Source: FEN-1279 sp964501535 (GTDB lineage Bacteria > Bacteroidota > Ignavibacteria > Tepidaquicellales > Tepidaquicellaceae). From it: a DNA stretch of 64,000 nt. The position numbers and the translations under genes are program-made. Shown piece after piece: positions 36,113 through 43,265 of this stretch. Each line of letters opens with the position of its first letter. Position 1 is the stretch's first letter. The notes under the pieces are model-generated. The model had not been told where the DNA came from. It made no database searches and saw only the letters and a program-made list of their open reading frames with translations. The stretch covers positions 806,001-870,000 of the forward strand of contig CAZCSV010000001.1 of assembly GCA_964501535.1 (NCBI GenBank). Reading direction: 5' to 3'.

Positions 36113-37774
36113 CTATTTTGCGTAAGAAATAGTCCTTCTCTCCCGTATAACATTTATCTTAATCTGACCGGGATATTCCATCTCTTCCTGAATTCTATGC
36201 GCAATATCATCCGCAAGCTGGTCCTGTAAAATATCATCTATCTTATCGGGTTCGACAATTACTCTGACTTCCCTTCCTGCCTGTATTGCATATGTTTTTG
36301 CTACCCCTTCGAATGACGTTCCGATTGATTCAAGCTTTTCGAGTCGCTTTGAGTATGCCTCAACAGATTCACGCCTCGCACCCGGCCTCGAACCGCTTAT
36401 TGCATCTGCCGCCTGTACTAATACCGCAATTGGATGCTCCATAGGAATTTCCTCGTGATGTGAACCGATTGCATTACATACAATCGGATGTTCCTTACAT
36501 CTTCTTGCAATTTCATAACCCAGTATTGCATGCGGTCCTTCGATGTTTCTGTCGACGGTCTTTCCTATATCATGCAAAAGTCCAGCCCTTTTTGCCATTA
36601 TAGCATCAAGTCCGAGTTCAGCCGCCATAATTCCTGCAAGATGCCCAACCTCTATTGAATGACTAAGAACATTCTGCCCGTAACTCGAACGATACTTCAT
36701 CCTTCCTATAAGAGTTACAATATCTCTGTTGACACCCTGAATTCCCATATCTATCAAAGTCTGTTCACCTACCCTGATTATTTCTTCGTTTAATTCTTTT
36801 TCCACTTTTAATACAACTTCTTCAATTCTTGCAGGATGAATTCTCCCGTCAGCTATAAGACGCTCCATTGCAACACGAGCTACTTCTCGCCTGAACGGGT
36901 CAAAACCTGAAATAATAATTGCTTCTGGTGTATCGTCGACAATGATATCGACTCCCGTTACAGCTTCAAATGCACGGATGTTTCTACCCTCTTTTCCTAT
37001 AATTCTTCCCTTCAATTCATCCGATGTTATCTGTAAGACACTAACAGTAGTTTCTACTGAATGGTCGACGGCAGATCTTTGAATCGCTTGTATTACTATG
37101 TTTTTGGATATCTTATTTGCTTCCAGCTTTGTTTCGTCTCTGACTTCCTGAAGTTTTTGTGCGGATTCTATCTTTACCTGATGAATTAGACTGTCAAAAA
37201 GCATTTTCTTTGCTTCCTCTTCACTTAAACAAGAGATTCTCTGTAATTTCAGTTTCTGTTCTGAAATAATTTCCTTGCTTTCTTCTGCCATTCTGTCCAC
37301 TTCAACTTTTTTTTCCGATACTTCTTTATGTTTTTCGGAATATTCATGAATAAGACTTTGTGCTTGCTTTTCTTTTGAAATTAAATCGTTTTTTATTTTA
37401 TCTATCGCTTCTTTTTCATTTCTTGTTTTCTTTTCTATATCACTAATTTCTTTTTCTCGTGCTTTCGTCTCTTCATCAAATTTCTGTTTTCTTCTGTAAA
37501 ACTCATCTTTAACTTCAAGTAATTTCTCTTTTTTCAGGTTATTTGCACTCTTTTCCGCATCCTGTTTAAATAATTTCGCCCTGCGTTCAGCTTCATTGAT
37601 TACTTCCTTGGATTTTATTTCGGCATCACTTAGTATTTTTTTTGCAATACTTTCTGCGCTGTCAATTTTAGATTTATTGATTCTGCTATGAATGAACCAT
37701 CCGATGAAAAAAGTTATTAAGCATAAAGCAACTATCATCGGTATAAATAAATATAAATCAATTTCCGGTAACAT
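36113..37774 (-). CDS. rny: Ribonuclease Y
   Basis: 553 residues: N-terminal transmembrane anchor (about 10-27), a long charged coiled coil to about 205, a KH RNA-binding domain (about 243-300, GRIIGKEGRNIRAFE) and an HD phosphohydrolase domain (about 365-460, with AGLLHDIGKTVD and GSHHEE). RNase Y is a membrane-bound endoribonuclease that starts mRNA decay. A GGAG ribosome-binding site precedes the ATG. A 427-bp gap holding a structured RNA lies between this gene and zapA. Confidence 0.95.
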   Translation of the reverse strand: MLPEIDLYLFIPMIVALCLITFFIGWFIHSRINKSKIDSAESIAKKILSDAEIKSKEVINEAERRAKLFKQDAEKSANNLKKEKLLEVKDEFYRRKQKFDEETKAREKEISDIEKKTRNEKEAIDKIKNDLISKEKQAQSLIHEYSEKHKEVSEKKVEVDRMAEESKEIISEQKLKLQRISCLSEEEAKKMLFDSLIHQVKIESAQKLQEVRDETKLEANKISKNIVIQAIQRSAVDHSVETTVSVLQITSDELKGRIIGKEGRNIRAFEAVTGVDIIVDDTPEAIIISGFDPFRREVARVAMERLIADGRIHPARIEEVVLKVEKELNEEIIRVGEQTLIDMGIQGVNRDIVTLIGRMKYRSSYGQNVLSHSIEVGHLAGIMAAELGLDAIMAKRAGLLHDIGKTVDRNIEGPHAILGYEIARRCKEHPIVCNAIGSHHEEIPMEHPIAVLVQAADAISGSRPGARRESVEAYSKRLEKLESIGTSFEGVAKTYAIQAGREVRVIVEPDKIDDILQDQLADDIAHRIQEEMEYPGQIKINVIRERRTISYAK

Positions 37775-37920
37775 TTTTATCTCCGTCTATAATATTATTT
37801 CTTTTATTTTATAAATATGTTTTTTAAAAATTTATTTAATATTTCAATTAATTTGATATAATTAATATTTCTTACTGTAAAATAAATTGCTTTCTTTCTT
37901 TATCCATAATTCTTTTCATA
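37775..37920. other. AT-rich leader between the structured RNA and rny
   Basis: These 146 bp contain no frame or repeat that I can support. The U-tract ending the RNA gene (37921-37927) lies at its far side, so the rny promoter is probably here. No clear consensus promoter could be read by eye. Confidence 0.4.
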
Positions 37921-38163
37921 AAAAAAACCGCACTCACTAACCACATTCAAAGGTTATATAAGAGAACCTTATACACCATACAGTGGGCGGCGCCAATGTG
38001 CATTTTTCTTCCCCTGACTGCCTTATATCTCAAAACTACGTTTTGAAGCAGTTCCCGGTAAAACGGGCGGGGCCTGAAATTCTCACATATCTGAGCATAA
38101 CCTCCCGGTTTGTTTTTATTTGATGGTTCTATATAATGTCTGACTGCGGCTGGCTGTGCGGTT
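37921..38163 (-). ncRNA. ssrS: Probable 6S RNA (ssrS) between zapA and rny
   Basis: A GC-richer island of about 243 bp in an AT-rich gap. On the minus strand its ends pair: AACCGCAC (38163-38156) with GTGCGGTT (37933-37926), then AGCC with GGTT, ACATT with AATGT and ATATA-GAACC with GGTTC-TCT-TATAT, giving a long interrupted rod. The middle carries an A-rich open segment and local hairpins (CCCG-TTTTAC-CGGG; TCAAAAC-GTA-GTTTTGA). A U-tract follows the closing stem. A rod with an internal bubble, located next to zapA, is the 6S RNA arrangement; 6S binds RNA polymerase holoenzyme. It is longer than the E. coli RNA (184 nt), and no family search was possible, so another structured RNA cannot be ruled out. 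Confidence 0.68.
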
Positions 38164-38201
38164 AAAATTTTACCGTATTTTATTTAAAGAACATAATAAA
38201 A

Positions 38202-38501
38202 TTACAAAACTCTGTCTATAGAATCGTTTAATTCTTCAATCTTTTTTATATTTCCCTGTAAAAACTCGTAATAGTCTTTTTCTGTAGTTAACCGGGAATC
38301 TTTCTCCTTAAAAAATGACTCTGCAATATTTAATGCCGATACTACAGCTACAGATTCAACCGATGTATTCGGTGACTGATAATTTATCCTTTGCATTATG
38401 CCATCAACATATTTAGCAAACCTTTCAACCTCTACCGGATTATCTCCCAATAAATTATATTCACTGTTAAAGATTTTTACTTTTATTCCCGTACTCTTCA
38501 T
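38202..38501 (-). CDS. zapA: Cell division protein ZapA
   Basis: 99 residues with the ZapA pattern: an N-terminal beta hairpin (GIKVKIFNSEYNLLGDNPVEVERFAKYVD), then two helices forming a coiled coil (SVAVVSALNIAESFFKEKD). ZapA cross-links FtsZ filaments at the division site. It follows a coiled-coil gene and pheT on the same strand and precedes the structured RNA, a conserved-looking neighbourhood. Confidence 0.88.
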   Translation of the reverse strand: MKSTGIKVKIFNSEYNLLGDNPVEVERFAKYVDGIMQRINYQSPNTSVESVAVVSALNIAESFFKEKDSRLTTEKDYYEFLQGNIKKIEELNDSIDRVL

Positions 38502-38535
38502 TTTTTAGTAATTTAATTTTGCCAGCCTGTCTATC

Positions 38536-38931
38536 CTAATCTTCATTCTCTCTGACATTTTCATCGTATTGCTCTAAATGTGAATCTATCCTTGTAATCA
38601 ATTCTTTAATTCTTGATTTTACCTGATCTTTGTTATGAATCGAAGTCTTTCCAACCTCAGCATTTAATAACAAATTTTTCAAGCTAGAAATTTCCTTGTC
38701 TTTTATAACCGCATCCGAATTGGCTTTGGTTAATTGCAATTTTAAATCCGTTATGTAATTATTTAATTCCTTTATGTTTTCTTTTAAAATATTGTTTTCT
38801 TCTTTTAAATCCTTAAATTTTGATATTAATAAATTAATTTTCGAAAAAAGCTTTTCTAACGAAGTATTATAAAAACCCTGAAGTTTATATATTTCTTCCT
38901 TGCTGACATTATCCGATTTTGTGTCTGACAT
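38536..38931 (-). CDS. Coiled-coil protein between pheT and zapA
   Basis: 131 residues, almost entirely helical by composition: a heptad-rich segment from about 20 to 90 (LEKLFSKINLLISKFKDLKE, LKENIKELNNYITDLKLQL) followed by a charged C-terminal helix. No catalytic motif. It begins 3 bp after pheT and ends 34 bp before zapA. Position and coiled coil suggest a division or ZapB-like role, but there is no sequence family I can name. Confidence 0.72.
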   Translation of the reverse strand: MSDTKSDNVSKEEIYKLQGFYNTSLEKLFSKINLLISKFKDLKEENNILKENIKELNNYITDLKLQLTKANSDAVIKDKEISSLKNLLLNAEVGKTSIHNKDQVKSRIKELITRIDSHLEQYDENVRENED

Positions 38932-38934
38932 TTT

Positions 38935-41337
38935 TTAATTCCTTAAAGTTATATCAAGCTTTTTTTCTAATGCCTTTACTATTTTTTGTATCTGTTTATT
39001 TACTTCATCATCTGTCAAAGTTCTTTCCTTTGATGAAAATTCGAGAGAAAATGCCAGGCTTTTATTATCTCTTCCGATCTTTTCATCTGTGTATATATCG
39101 AATAACCTTAAACCCTGAAGATATTCACCACCGCTGCTTTTAATCGTTTCTTTAACCTTATCGAACTTAACTTCTTTCTTTGCAATAAGAGCTAAATCTC
39201 TTTTAACAGAAGGATATTTTGATATCTCTTCATATTTAGCGCTCTCCCCTGTTAATCCTAATATTTCATCAATCTTTAACTCTACTGAATAAACCTCGTC
39301 GTCAATTTCGAATAATTTAAGTAATTCTTGGGAAATTATATATATATTTCCTATAACCTTATCACTTAATATAAGATCTGTTTTATAGCCCTCTTTTTCG
39401 CTACTATTATAATAAAATAATTTTAAACTTTCAAGATTCATTTTAGACAGAAACATTTCAAACTCACCCTTGATATCAAAGTAATCGAAGTCCTTTTCTT
39501 TAATATCAAAACTATTAAAATCATTTTTCCCGCATATGGCAAAGCATAAATGATTCTCTTCCAGAAAACTATTACCTTTTCTGCTGAATACTTTCCCTAT
39601 TTCGAATAATTTAAGTGGGATTCCTTTACCCGAATTATTTATATTGTTTTTTATTGTGGAAAGCATTCCGTAAAGCAAGTTCACTCTCATTACATTCATC
39701 TCTGTTGAATTTGGATTCTCGATTGGCACAAATGAATCAGAAAAATATTTTATTTTTCTCTCATCCTGCTGTGAATAGCTGATTATTTCATTGAATCCCC
39801 TGCCGATGAAATGTTCCTTGGTTTTCTTTTTTAAATCGAAAAGTCTGTTCCCGTAATCTATATGAGAAGAAACATCGAGATTAAAATTAAACTGATGCGG
39901 AATATTATCATATTTGTAAATTCTTGCAACTTCTTCAATTAAATCGATTTCTCTGCTTAAATCGTTTCTTCTGAATTCCGGAATCTCGAAAATTAATTTG
40001 TCGTCCTCTTTTACCCTGTATTTAATCTCAATCTTTTCGAGTAAATTTATAATATCTTCTTCGGTTAACTTGACACCGATGTTTTGTTCTGCTTTTTTTA
40101 CTCTTATTCCAACTTTTAATTTTTCTAATTTTTCAGGATATACATCAATAATATCCTTTAATACTTCTCCACCTGCGAGCTCCTGCATAAACATCGCCGC
40201 CCTGTCTGATGCGTAAGGAACTTTTTCTATATCAACTCCGCGTTCAAATCTTTGCGAGGCATCGGTTTGTAATCCTAACCTTTTGGAATTTAATCTTATA
40301 CATACAGAATCAAAATATGCACTTTCTATAAAAACATTTTTAGTGCTTTCCGTAATTTCCGAACTTTCGCCTCCCATTATTCCTGCTATGGCCGAATATC
40401 CTTCACCGTCGCATACCATCAAAGATTCACTGTTTAAAATCCTTTCTTTGGAATCGAGCGTGGTAAATTTATCCCCTTCTCTTGCAGTTTTTACAACTAT
40501 TTCTTTTTTCCTGATTTTATCGTAATCGAATGCGTGAAGTGGCTGACCGGTCTCCATCATAACATAATTCGTTATATCTACTATATTATTAATTGGCCTT
40601 AGCCCTATAGCCAGTAAAGATTTTTTCAGCCAATCAGGAGATTCCTTAATTTTGACATTTTTTACGACTCTGCCTGTAAATCTCTTACAGAAATTTTTAC
40701 TCTCGATTGTAATCTTTACATATTCATCGCTTCTTTCTTTGGATTCGTTTATTTTTATTTCCGGTAATACAACTTTTTTATCATAAAGCGAGGCAATTTC
40801 CCTTGCAATACCAATCTGTGAGAACAAATCGCCCCTGTTTGGTGTAATACCGATTTCAATCGTATAATCATTATTGCCCAAATATTCCGCAAATGGTTGA
40901 CCAATTACTGCCTCTTCCTTTAATACCATAATTCCTGTGTGGTCATCGGAAATTCCAAGTTCATCCTCTGCACAAATCATTCCCTCTGATATTTCACCTC
41001 GAATCTTTCCTTTCTTAATTTCAAATCCACCCTTGGGAATTACCGCGCCTATTTTCGCAAGACATACCTTCTGCCCTTTCTGTACATTCGGTGCTCCGCA
41101 AACCACACTTAAAATCTCATTGCCTGTATTTACTTTACAAAGAGTCAACTTATCCGCATTCGGATGCTTGGAAACTTCCGTTACTTCTGCAACAATTATA
41201 TCATTGTACTTTTCCGCTTCGTTTTCTATGGATTCAATATCTAGCCCTATGCCAACCATCTTACTCCACAAATCATTGTAGTCGATGATTTCAAGCCCGG
41301 GAATGTATTTCTTTATCCAGTTTAGACTGATTTTCAT
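38935..41337 (-). CDS. pheT: Phenylalanine-tRNA ligase beta subunit
   Basis: 800 residues. N-terminal tRNA-binding OB domain (about 40-150, VAEVTEVSKHPNADKLTLCKVN), B3/B4 editing domain (about 210-380, GQPLHAFDYDKI), B5 domains, catalytic-like core (NPNSTEMNVMRVNLLYGML) and a C-terminal anticodon-binding FDX domain (about 705-800, YPSVKRDLALIA). It charges tRNA-Phe as an alpha2-beta2 complex with PheS. pheS, usually directly upstream, is not in the window; the upstream gene is unrelated and ends in a terminator. Confidence 0.95.
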   Translation of the reverse strand: MKISLNWIKKYIPGLEIIDYNDLWSKMVGIGLDIESIENEAEKYNDIIVAEVTEVSKHPNADKLTLCKVNTGNEILSVVCGAPNVQKGQKVCLAKIGAVIPKGGFEIKKGKIRGEISEGMICAEDELGISDDHTGIMVLKEEAVIGQPFAEYLGNNDYTIEIGITPNRGDLFSQIGIAREIASLYDKKVVLPEIKINESKERSDEYVKITIESKNFCKRFTGRVVKNVKIKESPDWLKKSLLAIGLRPINNIVDITNYVMMETGQPLHAFDYDKIRKKEIVVKTAREGDKFTTLDSKERILNSESLMVCDGEGYSAIAGIMGGESSEITESTKNVFIESAYFDSVCIRLNSKRLGLQTDASQRFERGVDIEKVPYASDRAAMFMQELAGGEVLKDIIDVYPEKLEKLKVGIRVKKAEQNIGVKLTEEDIINLLEKIEIKYRVKEDDKLIFEIPEFRRNDLSREIDLIEEVARIYKYDNIPHQFNFNLDVSSHIDYGNRLFDLKKKTKEHFIGRGFNEIISYSQQDERKIKYFSDSFVPIENPNSTEMNVMRVNLLYGMLSTIKNNINNSGKGIPLKLFEIGKVFSRKGNSFLEENHLCFAICGKNDFNSFDIKEKDFDYFDIKGEFEMFLSKMNLESLKLFYYNSSEKEGYKTDLILSDKVIGNIYIISQELLKLFEIDDEVYSVELKIDEILGLTGESAKYEEISKYPSVKRDLALIAKKEVKFDKVKETIKSSGGEYLQGLRLFDIYTDEKIGRDNKSLAFSLEFSSKERTLTDDEVNKQIQKIVKALEKKLDITLRN

Positions 41338-41387
41338 AAGATATTCAAAAACAGAAATATAGTTATTTGGTAAACTATAATAAATAT

Positions 41388-41430
41388 AAAAAAAACGTTC
41401 CCGGACTTTAGTCCTGAAACGTTTTTTTAT
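41388..41430 (-). terminator. Strong terminator after the lysine-rich secreted-protein gene
   Basis: A long hairpin (AAACGTTTCAGGAC pairing with GTCCGGGAACGTTT around a TAAA loop, with a few G-U or mismatch positions) followed on the minus strand by eight U residues. It lies 19 bp after the stop at 41449 and isolates pheT from that gene. Confidence 0.85.
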
Positions 41431-41448
41431 ACGCTCTTTCAGTTATTA

Positions 41449-41928
41449 CTAATTTTCTTCTGATTCTTTTTTAGGTTCTTTCTTGAATATTTCCTGCTTT
41501 TCTTGTGTTTCTTCTCTCTTGTATTCTCTTCCCTTTTTGTCCGTTCCTTCGTTTTCATAAGTCTTCGGCGGTGTATATGTTCCGCTGTTGTTCACTTTCG
41601 GTGCAGTATATACTCTTGTTCTGTATGAACTTCTTTTCTTCCTGCTTCCTTTTTTCTTTTTGCTGTATTTCTTACCTGATTTTTTCTTGCTTGTCTTTTT
41701 CGAAGTCTTTTTTGTAGTCTTCTTTTTGGAAGATTTCTTTTTTGTTTTCTTACCGGTACTTTTATTCTTCTTTTTAGAACTTTTTTTCTTCTTTTTCTTT
41801 TGTTCATTAGAAGTCTGTTCAGCTTTCTTTGTGGATTTTGAATTTTCATTTAAACCCGTGAAACCAAACACACTGCTAAAAGAAAAAGCGAGAAGAATAA
41901 TAAATACCATTAATGCTCTTTTCGGCAT
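41449..41928 (-). CDS. Lysine-rich, low-complexity secreted protein
   Basis: 159 residues. A signal peptide (1-22, SFSSVFG) is followed by a region from about 45 to 95 that is mainly lysine with serine, threonine and glycine, then a more mixed tail (YTAPKVNNSGTYTPPKTYENE) and an acidic/lysine C-terminus. The mature protein is strongly basic. A good AGGAG ribosome-binding site precedes the ATG and a strong terminator follows, so this is a real, well-expressed gene. No homologous family is recognised; binding of nucleic acid, LPS or other anionic polymer is only a guess. Confidence 0.78.
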   Translation of the reverse strand: MPKRALMVFIILLAFSFSSVFGFTGLNENSKSTKKAEQTSNEQKKKKKKSSKKKNKSTGKKTKKKSSKKKTTKKTSKKTSKKKSGKKYSKKKKGSRKKRSSYRTRVYTAPKVNNSGTYTPPKTYENEGTDKKGREYKREETQEKQEIFKKEPKKESEEN

Positions 41929-42122
41929 TTTTTACTCCTTTTTTAATTACTAAAATAACACTTTTAACTTAAAATATATTATTTAAAAAAACAATGTATA
42001 ATTAATCAATTTAAAGAAAATATAAAAAAAAATTCATTTTTTCATAAAATATTTCATAAATCAGTGAATCAACAACAATGACTTTATTTTTTACACAAAC
42101 TACCCTATTTTTGTTCCGAATT

Positions 42123-42617
42123 ATGAATAAAACAGTAGTTTCCATAATAAAAAAGTTAAAATTAAAAAAACACCCCGAGGGAGGATACTATTCCGAAACT
42201 TACCGCTCTAAACTTACATTTAAAAAATCTGAACTCCAGAAAAAATTCGGCGGAAGAAGAAGCCACTCAACAACTATCTATTTTCTTTTAGAAGGTAAAC
42301 AATTCTCGGCATTTCATAGGCTTAAAGCTGATGAAGTATGGCATTTCTATTCCGGTAGCCCACTTATTATTTATGTTATTCAAAAAAACGGAAAACTGAA
42401 AAAAATTATTCTCGGAAAAAACCATTATTACCAGACCGTAATCCACGCCGAACAATGGTTCGCCGTAGAAGTAACCGAACCAAAATCCTATTCACTCGTA
42501 GGATGCACAGTCTCCCCCGGTTTCCATTACGATGACTTCGAACTCGGCGAAGAAAAAAAACTGATTAAACTTTATCCGCATTTAAAAGGTTTAATAAGTA
42601 AACTTACTATAAAATAA
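42123..42617 (+). CDS. DUF985 cupin protein
   Basis: 164 residues from the ATG at 42123. The DUF985 (cupin_5) family marks are KKHPEGGYYSETYRS, STTIYFLLEGKQFSAFHRL, ADEVWHFYSGSPL and VGCTVSPGFHYDDFELG, with a His/Glu set that may bind metal. An extra 15 codons upstream (from 42078) encode a hydrophobic, atypical stretch, so the shorter form is chosen. Function of the family is not established. The tandem and inverted repeats at 42621-42746 follow immediately. Confidence 0.85.
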   Translation: MNKTVVSIIKKLKLKKHPEGGYYSETYRSKLTFKKSELQKKFGGRRSHSTTIYFLLEGKQFSAFHRLKADEVWHFYSGSPLIIYVIQKNGKLKKIILGKNHYYQTVIHAEQWFAVEVTEPKSYSLVGCTVSPGFHYDDFELGEEKKLIKLYPHLKGLISKLTIK

Positions 42618-42620
42618 ATT

Positions 42621-42683
42621 TAACAAACTACAAAAGCGTTATAACAAACTACAAAAGCGTTATAACAAACTACAAAAGTCTTA
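42621..42683. repeat. Three tandem 21-bp repeats
   Basis: Unit TAACAAACTACAAAAGCGTTA occurs at 42621-42641 and 42642-42662 exactly, and at 42663-42683 with two changes (GTC for GCG region). The array starts 4 bp after the DUF985 stop. The last copy also forms one arm of a long inverted repeat (see 42666-42746). Confidence 0.92.
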
Positions 42684-42746
42684 TTTAATAAGTACTATAT
42701 ATCTTAAAGTTCATAATAACTAATAAATTCAGACTTTTGTAGTTTG
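42666..42746. repeat. 16-bp perfect inverted repeat upstream of the DUF393 gene
   Basis: CAAACTACAAAAGTCT at 42666-42681 is the exact complement of AGACTTTTGTAGTTTG at 42731-42746, with 49 bp of AT-rich sequence between. It lies 14 bp before the DUF393 start. It may be an RNA hairpin or the remains of a small mobile palindrome. Confidence 0.88.
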
Positions 42747-42760
42747 ATACAGTATTAAAA

Positions 42761-43198
42761 ATGGTAAATGAAGAAATAATCTTTTTCGACGGAATCTGCA
42801 ACTTCTGCAATTCATCAGTGAATTTTATAATTAAAAGAGATAAGAAAAATTATTTCAAATTTGCTTCTCTGCAATCTGAATTTGCAAAGAATTTCTTCGA
42901 CGAGTATCGGAGAGTTCACCTCGTTCCCAAGGCCCATCTTGGGAACGGAATAAAGGAAAAGAAATTAGACAGTATCATTCTGTTTGAGAATAATAAACTC
43001 TATATTAAATCTTCCGCCGCTCTGCATATCGCAAAACATCTCAAAGGTCTCTGGAAAATATTCTTCATTTTTATAATCATTCCTCCCTTCATCAGAAATT
43101 TTCTCTACGACATTATCGCAAAAAACAGATACAAGTGGTTCGGAAAAAGAGAATCGTGTATGATACCGGATGATAAAATGAAAAACAGATTTTTGTAA
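42761..43198 (+). CDS. DUF393 (DCC family) thiol-disulfide oxidoreductase-like protein
   Basis: 145 residues. The D-G-x-C-x-x-C motif (FFDGICNFCNSSVNFIIKRD) at about 8-27 defines the DCC family, which has a thioredoxin-like fold and presumed redox activity. Between ASLQS and DSIILF the protein has about 30 residues where relatives usually have fewer. The extra part (residues about 50-66, RRVHLVPKAHLGNGIKE) is coded by a palindromic DNA element (42922-42947), kept in frame. A hydrophobic helix (about 92-112) may anchor the protein. The redox partner is unknown. Confidence 0.85.
   Translation: MVNEEIIFFDGICNFCNSSVNFIIKRDKKNYFKFASLQSEFAKNFFDEYRRVHLVPKAHLGNGIKEKKLDSIILFENNKLYIKSSAALHIAKHLKGLWKIFFIFIIIPPFIRNFLYDIIAKNRYKWFGKRESCMIPDDKMKNRFL
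42922..42947. repeat. Palindromic element inside the DUF393 coding sequence
   Basis: A perfect 10-bp inverted repeat (CGTTCCCAAG ... CTTGGGAACG) with a 6-base loop, GC-rich against its AT-rich gene. The core CGTTCCCAAG-loop-CTTGGGAACG matches widely scattered REP-like bacterial palindromes that I recall from other genomes. It lies where the protein carries extra residues, so it looks like an in-frame insertion. Confidence 0.8.
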
Positions 43199-43265
43199 AT
43201 TTCTAATTCTCAATTCTGCATTATTAAGGCATTTATTCAAACCTCCAGAATAGATATATTTGTAT

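Noticed and set aside
41505..41953. Phenylalanine/leucine-rich frames opposite the lysine-rich gene
   Set aside because: Poly-Phe and poly-Leu arise from the complement of lysine codons. The minus-strand gene has a signal peptide, ribosome-binding site and terminator.
42078..42122. Longer start for the DUF985 gene
   Set aside because: The added 15 residues are hydrophobic and do not fit the family's usual N-terminus. The ATG at 42123 does.
43199..43259. Sequence AATTCTGCATTATT resembling the hairpin at 49411-49444
   Set aside because: Only an 11-bp core is shared in an AT-rich background, and it forms no clear hairpin here. Not enough to call a repeat family.
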